Below, in pieces: positions 44,946-56,090 of a DNA stretch of 64,000 nt (within the stretch, counting starts at the first letter, position 1; every line of letters starts with the position of its first letter). The notes under the pieces were generated by a model that had not been told where the DNA came from, ran no database searches, and saw only the letters and a program-made list of their open reading frames with translations. This DNA is from Lepidostoma basale. Taxonomy: Eukaryota; Arthropoda; Insecta; Trichoptera; Lepidostomatidae. The position numbers and the translations under genes were made by a program. The stretch lies in assembly GCA_022606425.2 (NCBI GenBank), contig JAHDVF020001318.1, forward strand, positions 248,001 to 312,000, in the 5' to 3' direction.

Positions 44946-45365
44946 CACAATTTTTTTAAAAATGTTTATGCAACGGAAATTAACTTATCAATTGAGGCAA
45001 GCAATATGAATAATATTAATGAAACGTTCACATCAGTCGTTATAGCGAAATGCCTTATTTGGGTAAATTGATAATAAAGTCAAAGGTATCCACCGCTTCA
45101 CCATATTAATTCAAATGCATTTGGAGACAAAGAAGGCGCCTCCGAGTACGGTGTTACTATAGCACCCAGTACCAGTAGAAACGACATAAAGCCAGCCAAA
45201 CCTTGCACTAGAATGGCAAGAAAAATATAAGAGATGAGACGCTGTTAAGAACTATCCCTGTGATATTAGCTTGTCAATGGTTGGAATAAGAAAAAGAATA
45301 TGGTATCTTTATATTTAAAAATATATCTGAATAACGAAAATCATTTAAAATGTGTGATTAATTAT
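44946..45365. other. Spacer, nothing recognised
   Basis: Less AT-rich between 45100 and 45260. No frame or repeat. Confidence 0.4.
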
Positions 45366-45668
45366 TTTCCAACTAACTAACTAACTAACCATCACACCGT
45401 CTCCCCGAAAGGGTAGGCAGAAATACTGGACTGTCACACTTTAACCGATGCGGCACTCCATCCTTCTCTTTTCGCCCCGCGGGAGACGCGGTGTGATGGG
45501 TTGCGAACCTCATCGCCACCAATAGGCATCTCCCGCGCGCACTTCGATCACCCAACATCCACAAAAAATCTAAAACAAATAATATAAAATACAATGATAT
45601 AAAATAAAATAACAAAATAAAAATAATTTAACAGAAAATGATATTTTTAGATGGTGCACATATTGTCT
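45366..45668 (-). mobile_element. H element, inverted pair, left copy
   Basis: It has the reversed LINE-A-type end (AACTAACTAACTAACC, ATCACACCGTCTCCCCG). It then has an unrelated body: CGATGCGGCACTCCATCCTT, CGCCCCGCGGGAGACGCGGT and a region of ATAAAATA repeats. Only the last ~60 bp and the tail are shared with LINE-A. Confidence 0.8.
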
Positions 45669-46019
45669 ATTTAATTTATGTTCCACGTATCCACAGTTTT
45701 TTTTAAAACTAGCAGTAATTAGGCACTTAAAACTAACCAACACCAGCAAGAACTTAAAAATAATATTGAAGAAATTAATTCAAATTGTCATTGGAACAAG
45801 TAGAAATAATTGGCAGTCATTGGAAAATTGTTTTCCGTTTGATTTAATGGTTTCGATTAGTTTAGGCAGCTTCTTGCCATCTCAAAAAAAAACTTCTTAA
45901 AACTTCTACCAAGAAATTTCAATTAACAACATAAATATTACTAATATACCTTTTCAATATAGTAACGGTGGATGCGAGTAACATAAATCTAATAATCACA
46001 AAAGTCCGGATCGTCCATG

Positions 46020-46318
46020 TCAACAAGTACACCATCTAAAATGAACATTATATGTGTTAATATATTTTTATTTTGTTATTTTATTTTATTTTATATCATT
46101 GTATTTTATACGATTTGTTTTAGATTTATTTTGTGGATGTTGGACGATCGAAGTGTGCGTGGGAGATGCCTATTGGTGGCGATGAGGTTCGCAACCCATC
46201 ACACCGCGTCTCCCGCGGGGCGAAAAGAGAAGGATGGAGTGCCGCATCGGTTAAAATGTGACAGTCCATTCTTTCTGCCTACCCTTTCGGGGAGACGGCG
46301 TGATGGTTAGTTAGTTAC
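46020..46318 (+). mobile_element. H element, inverted pair, right copy
   Basis: Mirror of 45366-45668, including the flanking GTACACCATCTAAAATGAAC block. It ends TTTCGGGGAGACGGCGTGAT and GGTTAGTTAGTTAC. The two copies face each other across ~350 bp. Confidence 0.8.
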
Positions 46319-46884
46319 CCTTTTCATTCATATTTAAAATTAATTATGAAATTTACATTGTTGTTCAAGAAACAATATTGGCAAACTTCTTTACGGTACA
46401 AATACGTATTATTATATGTATTTAATTATTGTATAAAGATATGCGAGTTTAAAAAAAAACGTGTAACCAAAGAATGACTTATTTCTATACAATGCGAGCA
46501 GTTGCAAACAGACAAATGCAGCTCTATTCTATTGCTGTTAAATTCTCAAGTATTTACATTCACCGGCAGAACAATGTTTTTCACTATCACTGTCGGTGTT
46601 TGCAGGCAAATCTGGGCACGAATAAACAAGGTAGCTGCTTTTGCTAGGTGCGTCCCTACCCCTCGACTTCCCTACCTGGAAATTCAACCAAAGAAATGCG
46701 CCACCCGGTTCCTAGAACGTCATTTACCCTGAGAATGTAAAAATATTGTTACCTCCAGTCTTGGCGGAGCGGAGAAGTTATTTCTCACTTATATACGAGT
46801 ACGTTTCACTTTGTTATTACGCGCCAACAGATACGTGGCGTCTTATTAACATGTCCTTGCATATTTATTGCAGTTGTGCAGGGT
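46319..46884. other. Spacer, nothing recognised
   Basis: 46560-46740 is GC-richer. No repeat or exon was seen. Confidence 0.4.
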
Positions 46885-46985
46885 ATCTAGTGTCTCTTGA
46901 ATAATGACGGAAAACTCCATATTGAATATTTAATTTTACTGAAAACATAATTTTCTTAAAGTTTTATTAAATTTGATTGAAATTA
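46885..46985 (+). repeat. PAL P6 arm remnant
   Basis: GTGTCTCTTGAATAATGACG, AAAACTCCATATTGAATATT and AAGTTTTATTAAATTTGATT follow the P6 outer-to-inner order. No centre. Confidence 0.5.
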
Positions 46986-46989
46986 GACA

Positions 46990-47150
46990 TCTGAGGCTTC
47001 ATTCTCTTAAATTTTTCCACCCTTTCAACGTTATGGCCGTTCAAATGCAATACTGACCCACTGTAGTCAACCCGTCCGAATGTCACCCATTTGGTTTTAC
47101 TGACATTTGTTGTTAGCCCCAATCTTCCATCGGACTAGTATATGTAAATA
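46990..47150 (-). mobile_element. Non-LTR RT palm fragment
   Basis: The minus strand reads GLTTNVSKTKWVTFGRV, then a SVLHLNGHNVERVEKFK-like stretch, i.e. the region just after the YADD box in several non-LTR RTs. Confidence 0.55.
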
Positions 47151-47581
47151 TGGTTAAACAATACTTATTAATTGATAGAATAATTATTCAAAGTGAAATT
47201 GATGAATTGTACTCAGAATTGTTTTCGATTTTTTTTTAAATAAATATTTCTGATCTGTTCTAATTCGGTTAAATTTTTTGACAGTTTCTTTTTGTATAGC
47301 GTATGTGCAGTGGATTTGAGCCTTCGAGTATCAGGATATTAAAAATATTTACGACATAAACAAACGCAGTGTTCATATATGCGGCTTTAAAAAATGTTCA
47401 AAGTAGACCATGATATTAAACGTAAAGGTAAACTGTGTATTTGTTTACTGCTCAATTTTACCAGCGCTTTGAACCTTTAAAATTACTTTTCTGTATACTA
47501 AGTGTTCTTATAACTATTTTTATAATAATACTACAGTAGCTATAATCTGGAAGTCTTTATTTCAAATATTAATATATCGAC
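47151..47581. other. AT-rich spacer
   Basis: Nothing recognised. Confidence 0.45.
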
Positions 47582-48527
47582 TGAAGCAAAGATGGCAGTG
47601 CACAATGGAGTTCTATCGCCGACCCTTATGTAATAAATATGAAAGTAAGAATGCCGTAAAAATGAGGTCACTAAGAAGAATGCGCGGAAAAACAATGTAT
47701 GATAGAATACCTAATGATGAATTAAGAAAATAATGTCGATTAAAATTAAGAAAGGCTCAATTAGATGGTTTGGACATATAAAACGAATGGATGAGGGAAT
47801 AACGGTTAAAACTGTATATTATATATTAGTAGTGTGAATGAAAAATTAAGTCGAGGAAGGTCAAGGTAGTCATGCAGGATCAAATTAATCAATTACTGAA
47901 AGGCGGCCATATGTATGGAAGTGAAGCATGGAACTTTCAGAAGAAGTATAAGAACAGAATAAATGAGGCAGAGATGAGGTCCCTAAGACGTACATATGTG
48001 TGGTAGGACGATGTACGACAGAATTTCAAATGCTGATTTAAGAAAGAAATGTTGTGCGGAAGAAAGTATTATAAAAGGATCGCTGCGTTAGTTAGACATG
48101 TGGAGCGCATGGATGGAGAAAAAATGGTTAAAAAGTATACTTATCGATGTAAAGGAAGTACAGAGTCGAAATAGACCGAGGAAAATATGGCATGACCAAG
48201 TTAATCAAATTATAAAGGATGGTCATGTTAAAAGTTGGAAGAATCGACGTGCGTTAATGATTCGTTGTATGAATGTGGAGGAAGCTAGAGAGGTGTGTCA
48301 GGATAGAGTAGTGTTGCGGTCCATTTTCTCTTCCTACCTCTTCGGGTAAACGGCGTGATGGTCTTGTTGTTGTTGCGGCCATGTTCGAAGTAGGAACAAT
48401 CGACGAACGTGCATGTCACGATGTGTGAATGTAGAAGAGGCGCGAGAGTTATATCATGATAGAACAGTGTGGCGATCCATCATACCCCTCCGAAGAAACA
48501 GCGTGATAGTAAGTTAGTTAGTAAGTA
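47582..48527 (+). mobile_element. Old LINE-A copy split by a younger one
   Basis: Outer part 1 is 47582-47910 (starts AAGATGGCAGTGCACAATGG). Outer part 2 is 48383-48527 (from GTTCGAAGTAGGAACAATCG to GTAAGTTAGTTAGTAAG). The inner element 47911-48374 is flanked by GCGGCCAT at 47903-47910 and 48375-48382. Confidence 0.8.
47911..48374 (+). mobile_element. LINE-A (GTT-tail class) nested inside an older LINE-A
   Basis: It starts ATGTATGGAAGTGAAGCATG, encodes WHDQVNQIIKDGHVKSWKNR and CMNVEEAREVCQDRVVLRS, and ends GGCGTGATGGTC then TTGTTGTTGTT. It is bounded by an 8-bp direct repeat. Confidence 0.85.
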
Positions 48528-49539
48528 GCTATATTTATTACTAATAGTAATTATTATCATTGTACGCAAGTGAATATATTTTGATTGACGGACACCTATT
48601 CAAACTTCGAATTAATAATAATCAGACTCAAATTTCAAGATGGCCTCTACCCACCGCACAGCACTTGTTTCGAAATTTCGGTAAACTGACAGCTTAATAT
48701 TGTTACTCCGTTGACAATTCTGGATACATTATTCTTGCTCTGGTGAAAATTAATTTTCATTACTCAGTACAATATTACATTCGTCTGTCAACCGAAACAG
48801 AATTGAAGCTCGAAAATACAAAATGTCTCTCAAACTAGCTATGTTCCAAAATACATTTGTATAAATAAGTTACAAGAAAAACAAAACACAAATTAAAATG
48901 ATGCCTACAACTTTCTAAATATAATCTTGTATCTTATAAATAATAATAAAGACAGAAGAAAATTTGAAAAATAGATTTTCTATAAACAGATCTCCAATAA
49001 AACATCGTGTTTTATTGATGAATATTGTATTTGTTTAAAAATTATTTATTTTCAAATTTAATCAAAACATTAACATAGTTAAATATGCTCTCCAAACAAT
49101 AAAGGTTTTATACTTGTCAACCATATAGAGAAAAACTATACTCAACAGTGTAAAAAGCTGTATTTTAATTCATAAAAAAAAATTATAAAACCATTTTTTT
49201 CGCCAATTTAAGTTAGTTTTCCCCGAGAAAAATATATTCAAGTGTGGAATAAACAATGTTTAATATCAGAAATAATCATCATAATGGAATTCTACGGTGC
49301 TAATTTTTTCCAGATTATGCAGGTATACCTTAGTATCATTTCTTAAAGAAATACTTTGTTTTTATTAGAAGTAACGAAATGCGAACAAAAAAAAACATAA
49401 CACTTCAATATATTAAACAATACTGTATCAGTACCCAAAGTTTTATTTATATATTGTACTATAATAAACATTGTAGCTATAGTCAAATTAAAGGGACCAT
49501 AGATGCTTTTTGGTTATCATTGAAAACATTGTAATCAAA
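48526..49539. other. AT-rich DNA with a P1-type remnant
   Basis: At 49160-49320, TTTTAATTCATAAAAAAAAA and TCATAATGGAATTCTACGGT match P1 outer arms. Otherwise nothing recognised. Confidence 0.45.
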
Positions 49540-49695
49540 TATTAATGTCGGCCATGTGAGGAGTCAGAGAAATCGACGCGCGTGCATGACACGATGTATG
49601 AATGTTGAGGAAGCGAGAGAAATATGTCAGGAAAGAAAAGTGTGGCAGTCCATTCTTTCTGCCTATCCCTTCGGGGAGACGGCGTGATAGTAAGT
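49540..49695 (+). mobile_element. LINE-A 3' terminal fragment
   Basis: It runs from AATGTCGGCCATGTGAGGAG to GGAGACGGCGTGATAGTAAG. It encodes the CMNVEEAREICQERKVWQS end of the GTTA class. Confidence 0.8.
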
Positions 49696-50124
49696 AAGAT
49701 AGCTATTTTTTGAAAACATTGTAGGGGAGGTTTGGCCGATTTCCAGGGAGGATGGCTTTTAAAATAAAAGTAACAACTCTTCTTTATCATGTGCTGTTGT
49801 CTTGCTTTACTTGATTTGTGTGTTTTTTCTATGCTTTACTTGATTTGTGTCCTATTGAACCTGATTTGTTTATTTCTTTTTTGTCTTTTGCTATTGTCTT
49901 GTTATGCTTGTATGTTATTTTATTTTATTTACATGAATTCTTGTTTCGACTGACGGTTGTTTACACTGAAGGGTGGTGCATGACAGTTATACTGCCAGTG
50001 TTATGAACTTTGTGTGCACATCTAAGTGATGTGTCTAATCTGATTTATTATAAATTTTTCATTATTTCTTACTATAGGACGTTAGATACTTTGTGTACCA
50101 ACAATAAATAAATAATTTATACAA
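49696..50124. other. Spacer, nothing recognised
   Basis: T-rich plus strand. A frame at 49818-50006 is hydrophobic but without known motifs. Confidence 0.4.
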
Positions 50125-50330
50125 ACGGAAAATTACTAGTAGTTTTATTAGATTTTATGCGACTGACATGTTTTGCCCTTCTAAGGCATTATCAAATGTG
50201 CCTAAGAAGGGCGAAACATGTCATTCCCATAAAATATAATAAAACTTCTAGAAAACTGACGTTTTCATTCTTATTAATTATTTAAGATGGAGTTTTACAT
50301 CATTGTTCAAGAAACAATAAATAAATAAAT
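50125..50330. repeat. PAL P6 palindrome, centre shortened
   Basis: Both arms keep AGAAGGGC, GAAAC (AAAAC in the left arm on the minus strand) and ATGTC. The right arm has lost the TTGATAA box, so only one core, on the minus strand, is nearly complete. The outer ends read TTTACATCATTGTTCAAGAA. Confidence 0.7.
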
Positions 50331-50934
50331 AATTGAAGTCACCTTGCTCCCTTTGTAATGCATAAAACATTAATTTTGTAAAGTTTTAAATATTACAAAG
50401 TTATCGCTTTTGTGATTATTTGTTCAAACAAGAAACTTTTGCAATAGGTATTATAAAAATACATATATTGTCGGTTGAATGTAAGCAAAAACCATTTTTT
50501 TATGATAATAATCAACAATATGAAAAAAAAACCAAATAATAATACATTACCATTTTGGCATTTATGTTCGTTGGTCTTCCACCTTAGAACTGTAGAGACG
50601 ATGGTTAAGACATGGGCTTAATAGCTTAGAGTGTAGTATGGGACCCACACTGTTATGGAAATATCCTTATAGCACTAGGCAGACGTATCAAAGGACGCCG
50701 TGTTATTATGAAAGTCCTGAAGGATTTGACGCGTGGTTCACGTTGGGTTACAAGGATAACGAAAGTAAATACAAGTTTAGTGACAATGGAAAATTACGAG
50801 TATTGTTAACCAACATAGTCTTGTGATGGCTTGAAATATACCCCATTTATAATGTCATATTGTTATTTAAGCATGAAAATGTTATAGCATTAAAAGCGTA
50901 TTTAAAAAAAAAATTATTATTGCAATGAAATTTG
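50331..50934. other. Spacer, no gene assigned
   Basis: A 62-codon frame at 50638-50826 (YYESPEGFDAWFTLGYKD) has protein-like composition, but no splice sites or partners were found and it matches nothing I recognise. Confidence 0.35.
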
Positions 50935-51185
50935 TAATATTTTTTCTTGAACGATGATGCCCTGTAGTCAATATTTTATACTGTTCAATACGTATATTTT
51001 CTAGAATTTTATTATATTTTATAAGAGTAACATGTCATCCCTTGCTTGTGTACTTCAATAAATGATTTAAAAAGGTACAAAAATTGACGATACCTTAGCA
51101 AGAGGGAATATTTCAAGCACATAAAATGTAATTTAACTTCTAGAAAACGAACGTTTTCATCGAAATACAGTATTTACTTGAATTT
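50935..51185. repeat. PAL P6 palindrome, diverged
   Basis: The arms TTTTCTAGAATTTTATTATA and TAATTTAACTTCTAGAAAAC are inverted around ~51065. The centre has CCTTAGCAAGAGGGAATATT in place of the AGAAGGGCGAAAC block. Confidence 0.6.
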
Positions 51186-51204
51186 AAAATGAGACTTACT
51201 TGAA

Positions 51205-51380
51205 TTTAAATTGGGAGATGCCTATTGGTGGCGATGAGGTTCGCAACCCACCACACCGCGTCTCCCGCGGGGCGAAAAGAGAAGGATGGAGTGCCGCATC
51301 GGTTAAAATGTGACAGTCCATTCTTTCTGCCTACCCTTTCGGGGAGACGGCGTGATGGTTGGTTAGTTAGTTAGTTAGTT
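51205..51380 (+). mobile_element. H element, 3' part
   Basis: It runs from TGGGAGATGCCTATTGGTGG through CGTCTCCCGCGGGGCGAAAA to GGCGTGATGGTTGGTTAG and the GTTA tail. It is 5'-truncated relative to 46020-46318. Confidence 0.8.
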
Positions 51381-51599
51381 AAAATGAGACAGCCGTTGTC
51401 ACTAAAATATTGAACGGCGGGAAAAAAACATTTAATGCTAAATTCGAAAAAACATGTTTTTCTGCACAATTTGAAATAACATAATAGTAATAATAAATAT
51501 CAACAGCAAAAAAAAACAAAACAATGTAATTGATAGAAAATTATATCAAAACGAAAGTTTTTTGTCCCCCAAAAGTGTTAATATGTATGTAAACACAAA

Positions 51600-51735
51600 A
51601 AAACATATTCTATATTGTTTCGTGAACATCGATGTAAAACTTCATAATTAATAATAAATGCAAAGCAAAACGTCTGTTTCTAGAAGTTTGATTATAATTT
51701 ATGTGAGTGATAAGGTTCGCTTAGGCATTATGATA
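51600..51735 (+). repeat. PAL P6 arm remnant
   Basis: TTGTTTCGTGAACATCGATG, AAACGTCTGTTTCTAGAAGT and a trace of the centre (GCTTAGGCATTATGATA). Confidence 0.5.
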
Positions 51736-51899
51736 TACGAGTATGTATATAAAATAATTAAATAAATTAATAAAAAGACTTCTTAAATAGAAAGTCTTTT
51801 TATGCTATTTATCTGTGTTAATGTTTTTATTAGATTTTAACATATTATTTGATTTTGTAGTATTTTATATATCATTTATGCATGAATTTAAATTGCATG

Positions 51900-52060
51900 T
51901 ATGGTGATGGTCCACCTAAAAGATGGACTGATGACATTGCCTAAATAGCTGGGAAAACATGCATGCGAAAGGGATAATACCGGGACCAGCGAAGAAAAAT
52001 GGAAGAAGCCTATTTCCGGAAGCGGAGGGTAGAAGGTTAAATAAGTAAAAGAATAATTAA
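51900..52060 (+). mobile_element. LINE-B4 3' fragment
   Basis: GTCCACCTAAAAGATGGACT, GAAAAATGGAAGAAGCCTAT and GGAGGGTAGAAGGTTAAATA match the end of the 20606-21010 copy, with stops. Confidence 0.65.
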
Positions 52061-52164
52061 ATGAATTATGATGTTTAAACTAATTTTATTGTAAGAATAA
52101 TATTAAAATAGTAAGTTTTCAGATGGTTTGGTTAGCCATTGAAAATAATTATTAAACATTTTAT

Positions 52165-52520
52165 AAGTAGAGGGTTTTTCAATAGAGATTCGCTGTGTGC
52201 TACGTAGCGCCGTCTTGTTAGAACGATATGTTGTCGGTATCCATATTATCCAATTTAAGCTACAAGAGTCTCAAATTTATGCATTAAACGACGTATAGTG
52301 TACTCTGCAGGACGGCCATGAATGCCATACATTGGCGAACAGAGCACTGATTTTGATAATATTTTTAAACAATTTCAACACGTTTTTGAAGCGTGTAGCC
52401 TAATATGATAAAATGTCAAGACTAAATAACTATTCTTGACAAATTTGACAGCTATCGCTTTACCAAAACGGCCGCTATACGCTGTCAATGTTTGAGCGCT
52501 CTTTTGAAAACCCCTTTGAC
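52165..52520. mobile_element. Putative MITE with short terminal inverted repeats
   Basis: GGGTTTTTCAATAGAG near 52172 is the approximate inverse of CTCTTTTGAAAACCCC near 52500. The interior is non-coding. A further GAGCGCTCTTAATGAAAAAC at 52664 repeats the right end, perhaps from a second damaged copy. Confidence 0.45.
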
Positions 52521-52690
52521 CACCAGGATACACCACTAGCAGAGAAGCCACGGCGGCTATTTGGCCGAAATTATATAACATACATAATATTATTGAAAGT
52601 CTTTTAAAATAAAAATTATGGCAATATAACTAAGACAGGTTGTTTTATTTCATTCCAAAGTTAGAGCGCTCTTAATGAAAAACGCTATAT

Positions 52691-53174
52691 CTATATTATT
52701 TATTAAATAAATACATGTTTAATACAACGTTAAATTAGTAAATATAATAGCATTTCTTGTTAACAGTATTAGAATTTGGTTATTTTTTAACTATGAGTGA
52801 TAAAAATAGTTTCTTTATTGAGTCGGAAATATATTCAAGGGAAAAGGAAACGTTGTCAATATTAAAAAAATAGTATGGATAGTGCTTTTCCTAGTTTACT
52901 ATGTAAGATGCGGCTCACATAGGAACATACTTATTCGTGTGTACATAAAAGCACTATGGAGCGTAAAAATGTTCATAAAAGGTCTGCAGCACTTTAATAC
53001 TATCGACAAACACCGATATCCACATACAGGTGCTGGTCAGTGGTGGGTGTGAACATTGAAAAAAAAAACTTTTCGAATCCCAAAAACGATAGATACACGA
53101 TTTAAGTTGTTGAAGGAAATAAAAACTTTTTATTGGTAATATTAATAATTTATTTTTATACATAAAAACATAAC
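52691..53174. other. AT-rich spacer
   Basis: Nothing recognised. Confidence 0.45.
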
Positions 53175-53645
53175 TGACTAACCAACTAACTAACCATCAC
53201 GCCGTCTCCCCGAAGCGGTAGGCAGAAAGAATGGACTGCCACACTTTTCTTTCCTGACATATATTTCTCCCGCTTCCTCAACATTCATGCACGCGCGTCG
53301 ATTTCTCTGACTCCTCACGTGGTCAACATTCAATATTTTATTTATTTGATTGTGCCACGTCTTCCTCGCTTTCTACTATTTCTAGTTCCATTTTCACCGT
53401 TAACATATAATTTTTTTACCATTCTTTCTTCATTCATTCATGTGTCCAAACCATCGTAATGATCCTTTCATTATTTTGTTCATAACACCATCATTCGCAC
53501 AGCATTCACTTAATATATTTTCATTCGATACTTAATCATACACAGAGTATTAACACATTCGTCTAAGAGATCTCATTTCTACTGCATTTATTCTGCTTTT
53601 ATCCTTCTATGGACAGTTCCATGCTTCGCTTCCATACATAAAAAT
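53175..53645 (-). mobile_element. LINE-A 3' fragment (GTTA tail), broken
   Basis: Reversed tail CTAACCAACTAACTAACC. The LINE-A order is complete up to TTCCATGCTTCGCTTCCATA, but small deletions remove parts of the CMNVEEA region and of the WFGHMER region. Confidence 0.8.
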
Positions 53646-53732
53646 ATAAATACGACAATATTTATGCATACCGGTTTCGGCGTCATCAGGTTTTAAAAAT
53701 ATAAGAAATTTCATCGAATTTCCGGAATCGAT
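53646..53732 (-). repeat. PAL-type fragment with deleted stem II
   Basis: On the minus strand CTGATGA is followed after only CGCC by GAAACCGGTATGCATAAATA. The first and last boxes of the core are canonical, but the stem-II hairpin that normally separates them is missing. Confidence 0.5.
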
Positions 53733-55140
53733 AACATCCCCAATGAATTAATTAAGTACTCTGGCGTAGAATGTATAAAAGAGATCCAAAACATATTTAA
53801 CAGGATATTGGCCGCTGGAACTATACCACAGGAATGGAGAATAAGTATAACAACACCTGTATTTAAGAAAGGGCAAAAGAAAAACCTAGAGAACTACAGA
53901 GGTATCTCCTTATTATGCACAATGCTTAAGCTATTTACAAGTATTCTGAAAACGAAACTTGAGCAAAAGATAACTAATAGGGAAGAACAGCAGGGTTTTC
54001 GACGAAATCGCTCCACAACAGATGCAATCTTCATTCTGAGGCAACTGAAAGAGAAAGCAATTGAATATAATAAAGTAGCCTATATATGTTTTGTCGATCT
54101 GACTAAGGCATTTGACAGGGTGTTGTTAAGAGATATTGTAAGAAAATTACAGGAAGGAGGAATATCCAATACATTGATAAAGACTGTCCAAGATCTATAT
54201 ACCAATTGCAAAACGAAAATTAAGGTTGACAATGAACTGTCTAGGGAAATTCCTACAAGCAATGGTATAAGACAGGGAGATAGTTTGAGCCCCTTTCTGT
54301 TCAATCTTATTATGGACGAAATTATAGAAGAGGTAGCTGGCCTGGGACTAGGTTATAAAATGGGCAGTAAAACTGTGAATGTCATTTGCTATGCGGACGA
54401 TGCCGCATTAATAGCAGAGTCTGAAGATGACCTGCAAAGAATGTTGTACAAATTCCACACAGTATCCCAAAGGCTAAATATGGCTATATCAGTCAACAAA
54501 ACAAAAAGTCTCACTATATCTAGGCAACCTGCAAGATGTAAACTGACTGTTGATGATATACCTGTAGAGCAGGTGATGAGTTTTAGGTATTTGGGAGTGG
54601 AGATCTGCAGCCAAAGTGACCTTTATACCGAAGCACGTGAACAAGTCAGTAAAGCCTCTGCCGTGTCAGGATGCCTGAAGAATCTGGTCTGGAAAAACAA
54701 GCACATGCGTATCGACAGCAAGATCAGAATATACAAAACATGCGTGCGACCCATCATGACGTACGCTGTAGAGACGCGGGCTGACACTGTGCGAACCAAG
54801 GGACTACTTAGAACATCGGAGATGAAGGTCCTAAGATCAATTACTGGAAAAACCCTCCGAGATCGTGTCCGCAACGCAGACATAAGGAAAACCTGCGAAA
54901 TAGAGGATATCGTTCAGTGGAGTAGATCCAGAAGAAGATACTGGAGGGACCATGTAGCCCGAATGGATGGTGACAGACTCGCATATACAGCCGCCTATGA
55001 AATCCCTTCCGGACACCGCCCACCTGGAAGACCGCCTAAGAGATGGAGGGACAGCTGGATCTCATCATCCGACGAGATATGATTTCTGTGTCACAGATCG
55101 TCAGATCTATCAAAAGAAGAAGAAGAAGAAGAAGAAGAAA
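53733..55140 (+). mobile_element. LINE-B1 element with intact RT core, 5'-truncated
   Basis: One open frame runs from ~53733 to the stop at 55080-55082. It opens with SGIDNIPNELIKYSG, then shows FVDLTKAFD (motif A), NGIRQGDSLSPFLF (motif B), YADD (motif C), YLGVEI, and the C-terminal IEDIVQWSRSRRRYW...GRPPKRWRDSW module. The TPVFKKG...NYRGISLL block is also present. The upstream endonuclease is absent, so the copy is truncated. The 3' UTR is short and ends in a (GAA)n tail at 55113-55140. The unbroken RT suggests recent insertion. Exact clade is not certain. Confidence 0.88.
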
Positions 55141-55189
55141 TTTCATACTGAATTATTAAAATTTCTGTCAAAATAAAATCAAAGTATTT

Positions 55190-55475
55190 TAACTAACTAA
55201 CTAACTAACCATCACGCCGTCTCCCCGAATGTGTAGGCAGAAAGAATGGACTGTCACACTTTTACTGATGCGGCACTCCATCCTTCTCTTTTCGCCCCGC
55301 GGGAGACGCGGTGTGATGGGTTGCGAACCCCATCGCCACCAATAGACATCTCTCGTGCACACTTCGATCGTCCGACACCCACAAAATAAATCTAAAACAA
55401 ATAATATAAAATAAAATGATATAAAATAAAAGAACAAATTAAAAATAATTTAACACAAAATGTATTTTAATTATT
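55190..55475 (-). mobile_element. H element, nearly full copy
   Basis: Reversed (AACT)n tail, ATCACGCCGTCTCCCCG, then the H body (GATGCGGCACTCCATCCTTC, CGCGGGAGACGCGGTGTGAT) and the ATAAAATA-rich end. It begins about 50 bp after the LINE-B1 tail. Confidence 0.8.
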
Positions 55476-55684
55476 TGAAAAATTCAAAAAGGTAAAAACC
55501 GTTATGAATAATTTTTGAGTCCTAATAATCTATATACGTTTTTCAGTTGTCTTAAAGAATAAATCAACATTTTGAAAGATTTTGGTAGCTAAGAATGGTC
55601 ACAGGTAAAGAATGAACGATTCCAAAGTGAAAAGAATTTAATCAAATGATTTTACTGAAATCTCTTGATGGAAGTTCATTTTAA

Positions 55685-56090
55685 ATAATAATTAAATAAA
55701 ACGATGTTTTTTAACTACTTCCACTTTTGTCTTTATTTAGATTATTAAATTTTTTTCTGAATTTAACTATTGGTATTACAGGTATTCTTGGAGGTTCGTG
55801 TTTATTAAACACCAGTTTATTAAATTACCCATTGTATTAAACACGAATCTCCAAGAATACCTGTAATACCAATAGTTAAATTCAGAAATTTTTTTACATA
55901 AATATTTGAAGATTATTTTTGTATAGAATCATGTTTACCACCCCTGATCTGTATGTATATAAAGGACTAAGTTTACAATAGTGTTACCAGTCTGTCGATG
56001 CCAGCGAGCCTGGCGAAACTGGTCGCTGTCTAAATAAAGACAAAAGTGGAAGTAGTTAAAAAACATCGTTTTATTTAATTATTATTTGAA
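55685..56090. repeat. Nested palindromes (P14-type outer, P13 inner)
   Basis: Outer arms 55685-55740 and 56031-56090 are perfect inverses over ~55 bp (ACTTCCACTTTTGTCTTTAT and inverse). The inner palindrome 55745-55895 has ~65-bp arms (GGTATTACAGGTATTCTTGG and inverse) and no core. The right outer arm carries CTGTCGA, stem GCCAG/CTGGC, GAAAC, TGGTC at 55992-56024. Confidence 0.8.

Noticed and set aside
46502..46732. A possible small gene (76 codons)
   Set aside because: No start context, domain or partner exon. The patch is merely GC-richer than its surroundings.
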